This document shows, in pieces, positions 29,801-35,144 of a stretch of DNA of 35,144 nt. The stretch covers positions 1-35,144 of the forward strand of contig NZ_JAFRNB010000025.1 of the NCBI RefSeq assembly GCF_017430385.1. Reading direction: 5' to 3'. The stretch is from Treponema sp. GTDB lineage: Bacteria > Spirochaetota > Spirochaetia > Treponematales > Treponemataceae. How positions within the stretch are numbered: the stretch's first letter is position 1; each line of letters opens with the position of its first letter. Both the position numbers and the translations under genes were made by a program. The notes beneath the pieces are model-generated. The model did no database searches, was not told where the DNA came from, and saw only the letters and a list, made by a program, of their open reading frames with translations.

Positions 29801-30248
29801 CTTGGACATTGTTTGTACTCGCCCAGCAGACTTAACTCTTGCAGATTTAAGAAAACTGAGCATGACGCTTGATGCAAACGGTTATAATTCCATTCAGCTA
29901 AATACTGCCATTCAGCAAGTTACAAATGAGGAATGTGCCGCAGATATTATTACGCTGGTTCGCCGTTATGCGATTGGTTCCCCCTTGATTTCTCATGAGG
30001 AAAGAATCCATAATGCAATTAAAAAGCTGAATAAAGCTCATAACTTTACAGCAGGCGAAAAAAAGTGGATTGATAGAATCGAAAAATATCTCATCAATGA
30101 ATCTGTGCTTAATGAGCAGACCTTTGATGAATACTCAGCCTGGAGAATTCAGGGCGGATTCAACAAGGTAAACAAAATCTTTAGTAATAATCTTGGTTCA
30201 ATTATCAGGGAATTAAATACTTATCTTTACGAAGATAAAGCAGCATAA
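26883..30248 (+). CDS. hsdR: type I restriction enzyme, R (endonuclease/translocase) subunit
   Basis: 1121 aa from the ATG at 26883 (GAGAAG 8 nt upstream); a GTG at 26877 is the alternative. Domains: N-terminal DUF4145-like (about 1-130), coiled coil (about 140-195), HSDR_N nuclease with PD-(D/E)xK-type residues in RADYALF (about 281) and GIIEAKAYEK (about 296), SF2 translocase with MATGTGKT (about 437), IIIDEAHRG (DEAH, about 543), GLTATP, and STGIDVPEITKIVFMRRIKSR...QMLGRATRL, then an EcoEI-type C-terminal domain. With HsdM and HsdS it cuts DNA lacking the cognate methylation. Ends 14 nt before hsdM. Confidence 0.93.
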   Translation: MSNFAFLQTYWPDFAQIMEFAENYVYTDPASSKNKSGLFVELMVREILRIENLPEPEDKTHYSRTKLLKNEGLLPYDVNQWINQVRIKRNDSAHENKASEQEALLILSFTHHIAVWFMQVYGDGAFSPEPFSKPERPKKVPDYTRLVLNQERKIEEQNETIANKESELAETNALLAERDKLLAEQQALIDKLTKEREAQKVVTPQSALSKQDRQNSSAVAISNTKLTEDETRKLIDDQLRRVGWEADTKNLRYSKGTRPQKGRKIAIAEWPVKATKKEDDRADYALFIDEQLIGIIEAKAYEKSVYAIIDNQCHEYARNIKDEDEKFCMGKWQSNKVPFVFATNGRPYLKQIETESGIWFQDLRKDSNIPQVLQGWYSPEDLLAKYKQNVDEADFKLANLPYDFLRDPDGLNLRYYQLNAVEAVEKAVMNGQTRILLAMATGTGKTRTILGMLYRFLKANRFRRILFLVDRTSLGEQAQDVFNDVKLEDLQPLNKIYNINTLDDIDLATETRIQVATVQGMVARILNDDKEKIPSSGDFDCIIIDEAHRGYTLDKELSEAELLYRDQNDFISKYKKVIEYFDAVKIGLTATPALHTTQIFGNAVYTYSYREAVIDGYLVDYDAPHIIKTELNQNGIHHDKGEKLAKYNPVTKELLNPEELEDEVDFEVEDFNKKVVTPSFNEVVLSEISKYIDPESEEKTLFFAVNDRHADEIVRQLREIYKEQDVPANAIEKITCAIGDKNRVQDAIKRFKNEHYPTIAVTVDLLSTGIDVPEITKIVFMRRIKSRILYEQMLGRATRLCPKIGKTHFDIFDPVDLYSYLDEYSSMKPVVSNPKVTFDELFAGYDKVNDEEHIKFINDQIIAKFQRMKRHMDESQINYFTVVSHYASLEEFISKVRKSQAESEETCKELLIRAKEAFAAFKLPKDSKHYVIVSDKTDVLQEVSRGFGKGQEPADYLESFSKYLETNRNKIEALDIVCTRPADLTLADLRKLSMTLDANGYNSIQLNTAIQQVTNEECAADIITLVRRYAIGSPLISHEERIHNAIKKLNKAHNFTAGEKKWIDRIEKYLINESVLNEQTFDEYSAWRIQGGFNKVNKIFSNNLGSIIRELNTYLYEDKAA

Positions 30249-30262
30249 ATTTGGAGTAAGAA

Positions 30263-31711
30263 ATGACAAATCAGGAAATCGTAAGCAAACTTTGGAATCT
30301 GTGCAATATTTTGCGTGATGATGGAATAACTTATCATCAGTATGTTACTGAGCTTACATATATTCTTTTCCTTAAGATGGCAAAAGAAACAAAGACAGAA
30401 GATTCCATTCCAGAAGCATATCGTTGGGATAAGCTCACTTCTCATAGCGGAATTGAACTTAAAAAATTCTACAAGGAATTACTCACATATCTTGGAGAAA
30501 ATACAAAAGGTCGTGTCCGTGAGATTTATCAGGGGGCAAGTTCAAATATTGATGAACCAAAGAACCTTGAAAAAATCATTAAGTCAATCGATGAATTAGA
30601 CTGGTATTCCGCAAAAGAAGAAGGTCTTGGAAATCTTTATGAAGGTCTTTTGGAAAAGAATGCTAACGAAAAGAAAAGCGGTGCCGGACAATACTTCACT
30701 CCGCGTGTTTTGATTGATGTAATGACAAGGCTTGTTGCACCACAGGTCGGCGAACGCTGTAATGACCCTGCTTGTGGTACTTTCGGTTTTATGATCAGTG
30801 CCGACGCCTATGTTAAAAGCATATCGGATGATTACTGCGATTTGAATGAAAAAGAAGCAACATTTCAGGTAAAAGAAGCATTCTCCGGCGGTGAACTTGT
30901 TCATGAAACACACCGTTTAGCTTTGATGAACGCCATGCTGCATAACATTGATGGTAAAATCGTTCTTGGAGACACACTGAGCGAAAATGGTAAGGCCATG
31001 ACTGGCTATGATGTAGTCCTTACAAATCCGCCCTTTGGTACAAAAAAGGGCGGTGAGCGCGCAACCCGCGATGACTTTACTTATACAACAAGCAACAAAC
31101 AGTTAAACTTCTTACAGCATATTTATCGTTCTTTGAGAACTACGGGTACTGCAAGAGCGGCCGTTGTCCTGCCTGATAATGTTTTGTTTGAAGACAATGC
31201 CGGGCAGAAAATCCGTCAGGACTTAATGAACAAATGTAACCTTCATACAATCCTCAGACTTCCTACAGGTATTTTCTATGCTCAGGGCGTAAAAACAAAT
31301 GTGCTTTTCTTTACTCGTGGTAAAACTGATGAAAATAACACAAAAGAAGTATGGGTTTACGACATGCGTTCAAACATGCGTACTTTTGGAAAAACAAATC
31401 CTCTGAAAACAGAAGACTTCAAAGAATTTGAAGAGGTTTATTGTGCTGGACACTTTGAAGACCGCAAAGAAACATGGTCAGAAGAAAATCCGAACGGTCG
31501 TTGGAAAAAATACATAATAGAAGAAATCCTAAAAGATGAAAAAACAAGTCTTGACCTCAAATGGATTAAAGATACTTCAAACGATGTGACATGTACTCTT
31601 GCTGAACTTATGGAAATAATTGAACAAAAATCAGCAAATATTGCAAAAGCCGTTTCTGAGTTGAAGGCTCTTACAAGTTCAATAGATGAATCTGAAAAGG
31701 ATGACGAATAA
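30263..31711 (+). CDS. hsdM: type I DNA N6-adenine methyltransferase, M subunit
   Basis: 482 aa. N-terminal helical HsdM_N (NQEIVSKLWNLCNILRDDGITYHQYVTELTYILFLKMAKE), GAGQYFTPRVLIDVM, SAM motif I DPACGTFGFM (about 167), catalytic NPPFGTKKGG (about 254), DNVLFED and FFTRGKTDENNTKEVWVYDMRSN. It methylates adenine in the sequence chosen by HsdS. A GGAG ribosome site precedes the ATG. Its stop overlaps the hsdS start as TAATG. Confidence 0.94.
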   Translation: MTNQEIVSKLWNLCNILRDDGITYHQYVTELTYILFLKMAKETKTEDSIPEAYRWDKLTSHSGIELKKFYKELLTYLGENTKGRVREIYQGASSNIDEPKNLEKIIKSIDELDWYSAKEEGLGNLYEGLLEKNANEKKSGAGQYFTPRVLIDVMTRLVAPQVGERCNDPACGTFGFMISADAYVKSISDDYCDLNEKEATFQVKEAFSGGELVHETHRLALMNAMLHNIDGKIVLGDTLSENGKAMTGYDVVLTNPPFGTKKGGERATRDDFTYTTSNKQLNFLQHIYRSLRTTGTARAAVVLPDNVLFEDNAGQKIRQDLMNKCNLHTILRLPTGIFYAQGVKTNVLFFTRGKTDENNTKEVWVYDMRSNMRTFGKTNPLKTEDFKEFEEVYCAGHFEDRKETWSEENPNGRWKKYIIEEILKDEKTSLDLKWIKDTSNDVTCTLAELMEIIEQKSANIAKAVSELKALTSSIDESEKDDE

Positions 31712-33318
31712 TGAATACAAAACAACTGAAAGCAAAAATCCTTGATTTAGCAATACATGGAAAATTAGTTCCTCAGAATCCAGATGATGAACCCGCATCA
31801 AAATTGCTTGAAAGAATCCGTGAGGAAAAATCAAAGCTGATTGCGGAAAAGAAAATAAAAGCAGATAAAAACGACTCTTATATCTTTGTTGGTGATGATA
31901 AGCGGCACTATGAGAAGATGCCCGACGGAACGGTGAAGGATATCGAGGATGAGATTCCGTTTGATGTGCCGGAGGGGTGGGCGTGGTGTCGATTGCCTTC
32001 TATTTGTGCTATTCCCATAACAGACGGTACACATCAAACGCCAACCTATTCTGACAAAGAAAACGGAATTCCATTCTTATCATCAAAAGATGTTACGACA
32101 CAGAAGATAGATTGGAGCAAAATAAAATACATTACAAAAGAATTACATGAAGAACTTCAAAAGCGTGTAAAACCGCAAAAAAATGATGTACTTTTGGCAA
32201 AAAACGGAACCACAGGAGTTGCCGCTTTAGTTGAAACTGATGAAGTATTTGACATTTATGTTACATTGGCATTGTTGAGACCTGTAACTCAAATATACCC
32301 AAAATATCTCCTGAATCTTATAAATAGTCCTTTTTGTAAAGAACAGTTTAATGGGCATTTAACAGGAATTGGTGTACCAAATTTACATCTTAATGATATT
32401 TGCAAAACTTTGATTCCAGTTCCACCTCTTAGAGAACAAGAATATATAGTTTCAGAGTTAGAACGAATCATATTTTTAATCAATTCTCTCGAGAACGATA
32501 AAGCAGATTTACAAATTGCAATCAAGCAGGCAAAGAGCAAAATACTAGACTTGGCAATTCACGGTAAGCTCGTTGAACAAGATTCAGCAGATGAACCTGC
32601 ATCAGTTTTGCTTGAAAAACTCCGTGCAGAAAAAGAAGCTAAAATCAAAGCTGGTGAACTCAAACGCGACAAGAACGATAGTTATATCTACAAGTCCACT
32701 ACTGATAATTGCCATTGCGAGAAGTTTGCAGATGGAACTGTAAAGGATATTGAAGATGAGATTCCGTTTGACATTCCAAATGGCTGGGCTTGGACTAAAG
32801 CAAAATGCTTATACAACATACATTCTGCAATACGTATTCATCAGACAGATTGGAAACCTTCTGGTATTCCATTTTTCAGAGGACGAGAACTTGTAGAATT
32901 ATGTAAAACAGGTAATGTTCATCCAGAAATTTATATTTCAGAAGAATTGTATGAACAAAATAAATTGAAAGGTGGGGTTCCTCAAAAAGATGATTTATTA
33001 GTATCTGCTGTTGGTACTTTGGGATATGTACATATCGTAGAAGGAACAAAAAAGTTTTATTATAAAGATGCCTATATTCTTTGTTTTGAAAATAAATTTA
33101 ATTTAAATCCTAAATATACAAAACTTGTAATTGAATCAGATTATACGCAGAAAGTGATTTATGATGGATCAAAAGGAACGACTGTAGAACAATTAACTAT
33201 AGAAAATGCAAAAGATTTATGGATTCCTCTTCCCCCTTTAGCCGAACAGAAACGCATAGTCGAGAAAATCGAGAATGCGTTTGCTAAATTAGATTTTATT
33301 GCTGACCAATTGGCTTAA
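31711..33318 (+). CDS. hsdS: type I specificity subunit, expressed copy
   Basis: 535 aa with two target-recognition domains (about 85-245 and 360-520), each preceded by the same conserved unit: KILDLAIHGKLV...DEPAS.LLE...KNDSYI...DGTVKDIEDEIPFD.P.GWAW (from about 8 and about 273). This direct duplication is the usual HsdS symmetry that lets it read a bipartite site. Each TRD ends in PPL.EQ..IV..LE, followed by the spacer helix. The stretch 31918-31990 is noticeably more GC-rich than flanking sequence, hinting at past cassette exchange. It is convergent with the recombinase gene with a single base between stops. Sequences at 31906 and 32713 match the 5' edge of the silent cassette at 34201. 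Confidence 0.93.
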   Translation: MNTKQLKAKILDLAIHGKLVPQNPDDEPASKLLERIREEKSKLIAEKKIKADKNDSYIFVGDDKRHYEKMPDGTVKDIEDEIPFDVPEGWAWCRLPSICAIPITDGTHQTPTYSDKENGIPFLSSKDVTTQKIDWSKIKYITKELHEELQKRVKPQKNDVLLAKNGTTGVAALVETDEVFDIYVTLALLRPVTQIYPKYLLNLINSPFCKEQFNGHLTGIGVPNLHLNDICKTLIPVPPLREQEYIVSELERIIFLINSLENDKADLQIAIKQAKSKILDLAIHGKLVEQDSADEPASVLLEKLRAEKEAKIKAGELKRDKNDSYIYKSTTDNCHCEKFADGTVKDIEDEIPFDIPNGWAWTKAKCLYNIHSAIRIHQTDWKPSGIPFFRGRELVELCKTGNVHPEIYISEELYEQNKLKGGVPQKDDLLVSAVGTLGYVHIVEGTKKFYYKDAYILCFENKFNLNPKYTKLVIESDYTQKVIYDGSKGTTVEQLTIENAKDLWIPLPPLAEQKRIVEKIENAFAKLDFIADQLA

Positions 33319-33319
33319 A

Positions 33320-34129
33320 CTACCAAGTTACGATTGTATCAACAATGTCCTGCTGTTCGCTGGCTGTTTTTCTGAGGTAGATGCGGGTTGTCTCTATGCT
33401 TTCATGCCCCATTAAATCAGCCAGAAGAGCAATGTCATTGTACTTTTCAAGAAAGTTCTTTGCGTAACGATGCCTGAAAGAATGTGGATAAACGACCTTT
33501 TCGTTTATTCCGTATTTTCGGGCATAATTTTTAAGCTGCTGGGCTATTCCTCTGGTTGTGATTCTTTCCCCGAATCGATTCAAAAAAAGATAGCCGTAAG
33601 TCCTGCCGATAGATTCCAACCACAAAAGGGCTTCTTCTTTCAATGTCTTTGGAATATACAAACGGCGCAGTTTTCCGCCCTTGCAATACAAATCAAAATA
33701 TCCAGCCTTTACATGTTCAACCTTTATCTGGATAAGCTCACTTACACGAGCACCTGTCGCGGCAAGAAACCAGACAACGAAATACCATTCCAGATTATCA
33801 TCAGCTTTGAGTTTGGCCTTCAAAAACTGGTAATCTGCATTGCTGATAACATTTTCCAAAAAGTTCTTCTGCTGAACTTTTACAAACTTAAGCTGCAGTT
33901 TTTCCAGACCAATGAAAGAAAGATACTTGTTGATTCCCTGAATCCGTAAGTTCACGGTCTTTGGCTTATAATATTCGAGCAAATATCCTTTATAAGCCAA
34001 GAGATTTTCCTTGTTGATGGTTTCGTAGTTCTCCGTGAAATACTTTACCGTCCACAAGTAAGATGTAAGAGTGTTCTTTGAAAGATTTGTCCTTTTCAAA
34101 TACTCTTCAAAAGTTTCGTTATTTTCCAT
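33320..34129 (-). CDS. tyrosine recombinase, probable hsdS-shuffling recombinase
   Basis: 269 aa from the ATG at 34129; GGAGG lies 5 nt upstream. A TTG at 34141 would extend it by four residues but would sit before that site. An N-terminal SAM-like core-binding domain (about 5-85) precedes the catalytic domain, with Arg128 (TGARVSEL), His216 and Arg219 (HSFRH), His242 (MGHESIETT) and Tyr251 (RIYLRK): all tyrosine-recombinase residues are present. Lying between an expressed hsdS and silent hsdS cassettes, it matches recombinases that invert or shuffle type I specificity genes. A role in integration of another element is the alternative. Confidence 0.88.
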   Translation of the reverse strand: MENNETFEEYLKRTNLSKNTLTSYLWTVKYFTENYETINKENLLAYKGYLLEYYKPKTVNLRIQGINKYLSFIGLEKLQLKFVKVQQKNFLENVISNADYQFLKAKLKADDNLEWYFVVWFLAATGARVSELIQIKVEHVKAGYFDLYCKGGKLRRLYIPKTLKEEALLWLESIGRTYGYLFLNRFGERITTRGIAQQLKNYARKYGINEKVVYPHSFRHRYAKNFLEKYNDIALLADLMGHESIETTRIYLRKTASEQQDIVDTIVTW

Positions 34130-34136
34130 AACGACC

Positions 34137-34171
34137 TCCAATAAGTTGAATTTGCGTTTCCGCTTATTGGA
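34137..34171 (-). promoter_or_regulatory. inverted repeat over the recombinase ribosome site
   Basis: TCCAATAAG (34137-34145) and CTTATTGGA (34163-34171) are perfect 9-bp arms around a 17-nt spacer. In the recombinase mRNA the 3' arm runs into the Shine-Dalgarno (TTGGAGG), so the hairpin could limit translation. It could also be a recombinase binding site, though 17 nt is long for a tyrosine-recombinase core. Confidence 0.5.
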
Positions 34172-34200
34172 ATCATTACAGATTATGTGTTTTTTTTTGC

Positions 34201-34797
34201 CACTATGAGAAGTTCAAGGGTAAAGATGCAGTTTGTATTGAAGATGAAATACCTTTTGAAATTCCTGAAAGCTGGCAATGGTCTAAGCTTGGACAAATCT
34301 GTACGAAACTTGTGGACGGTGACCATAATCCGCCAAAAGGTATAGAAGAAAAGACCAATTATATAATGGCATCATCAAGAAATATTAATCATGATACTGT
34401 TGAAGATTTAGAAAATGTAAGATATTTAACAAAGGAAGTGTTTGAAACTGAGAATCAACGCACAAAAGCAAAAAAAGGAGACATTTTCTTCACTTCTGTC
34501 GGAACTTTAGGGCGAAGTTGCATTTATGACGGGAATCTTAATATTTGTTTTCAGCGAAGTGTTTCAGTTTTGAATACTCAAATTGAAAATAAGTATTTAA
34601 AATACTTTTTTGACAGTTCCTTTTATCAGAATTATGTAGTTGAACATGCTACAGGTACGGCTCAACAAGGTTTCTACTTACAAGAAATGTCAGAGTCGTA
34701 TGTAGCAGTTCCGCCAATTTCTGAGCAACAAAGAATTGTTTCAAAAATCGAAGAATTATTTACGGTATTAGACCAGATTCAAAACAATCTCATCTAA
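34201..34797 (+). pseudogene. silent partial hsdS cassette, plus orientation
   Basis: About 198 codons of HsdS without a start or the conserved N-terminal unit. The homologous reading begins HYEKFKGKDAVCIEDEIPFEIPESWQWSKLG, in the middle of the unit found twice in hsdS. One TRD follows (VDGDHNPPKGIEEK...TSVGTLGRSCIYD...TGTAQQGFY), ending in PPISEQQRIVSKIEELFTVLDQIQ and a stop. The TRD differs from both TRDs of hsdS. The frame is open back to 34150, but the preceding T-run is not HsdS-like. A GTG at 34312 could start a 161-aa product, but without a ribosome site. Most likely a donor cassette. Confidence 0.78.
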
Positions 34798-35144
34798 TTG
34801 GGCAAAAATTGTATCTATCTTTGTTAAAATCCGTTGCTGCTCTAAAAAGGGTGGTAACGGAAATAAAATCTGTTGAATATTTGTTTTTGTTAAACTTGGA
34901 AGTGTTGTACTGCTATCCAATGTAGTAAAATCAAACGACTTGCAAAAATAAAATAGGTATTTCGGAAGAACGCCTGAACTTGGTGCAAGACCAAAGGCCG
35001 TATCTACCAGGGCATCCGCATTAAAATAACTTAATGACTCTATCCAGATAATCTTCGCATTTATCGCAAATGTGCTGCTTTTGAGAAATTGTAATGTTTT
35101 TGGATTTTATGACATCCGAAAAATCTGCTTGCTTCAGAAGATTC
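34768..35144 (-). pseudogene. silent partial hsdS cassette, minus orientation, runs off the window
   Basis: Read on the minus strand, the segment encodes the end of another TRD: GVLPKYLFYFCKSFDFTTLDSSTTLPSLTKTNIQQI, then FPLPPFLEQQRILTKIDTIFAQLDEI and a stop at 34768. The frame is open only to 35106; beyond that coding-like sequence seems to continue in another frame (FSDVIKSKNITISQKQ), so a frameshift is possible. It converges on, and overlaps by 30 bp, the plus-strand cassette. It is a fourth distinct TRD in the locus. Confidence 0.65.

Noticed and set aside
34312..34797. Independent 161-aa gene starting at a GTG
   Set aside because: HsdS homology continues upstream of the GTG to 34201 in the same frame and there is no ribosome site, so it is an internal codon of a truncated cassette.

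Overview
The window looks like a chromosome segment of a Treponema-like spirochaete. Support: a DUF261-type C39-like peptidase (a family known from Borrelia and treponemes), a periplasmic-flagellum rod protein behind a sigma28-type promoter, relaxed lipoboxes, double-membrane export genes and moderate GC. The genus is inference; there is no rRNA gene and I saw no tRNA gene.

Layout. (1) 147-3063: three tandem DUF2589-type paralogues, a C39-like cysteine peptidase and an AT-rich deaminase-fold gene, closed by a strong terminator. (2) 3148-4089: a bacterial pentameric ligand-gated ion channel. (3) 4121-5662: queuosine salvage and synthesis on the minus strand (yhhQ, queF) with a candidate preQ1 riboswitch whose promoter lies in a 181-bp palindrome. 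(4) 6035-7018: rlmJ, which carries a palindromic repeat inside its reading frame. (5) 7218-15237: two divergent operons around an ArsR regulator. Minus: LolA-like protein, outer-membrane barrel, lipoprotein. Plus: RND/MMPL transporter, second LolA-like protein. The promoters share operator-like inverted repeats. The transporter's extracytoplasmic loop and the barrel's N-terminus share an unusual acidic Phe-Gly repeat. This is my best candidate for an undescribed envelope trafficking system. (6) 15489-18343: HAD phosphatase, Nudix hydrolase, SH3-like lipoprotein, hisS. (7) 18519-21821: EAL phosphodiesterase, flgF/flgG-type rod gene, and a P-loop NTPase fused to an Asp23-like domain. (8) 22117-26706: a pseudouridine synthase downstream of livHMGF, with no binding-protein gene in the window. 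(9) 26883-35144: type I restriction-modification hsdR-hsdM-hsdS, a convergent tyrosine recombinase, and two further incomplete hsdS cassettes in opposite orientations. This is the architecture of a recombination-driven, phase-variable specificity system.

Repeats are prominent: an AATCTGTG family, a TTAGCAATGAGCAATGAG-like family, GC-rich REP-like elements, multi-hairpin modules and one long palindrome. Several have entered genes or supply gene ends (rlmJ, the pseudouridine synthase, hisS, queF). Several genes (rlmJ, hisS, the HAD gene, the P-loop gene) have a good -10 box within about 14 nt of the ATG and no Shine-Dalgarno, suggesting leaderless or nearly leaderless transcripts.
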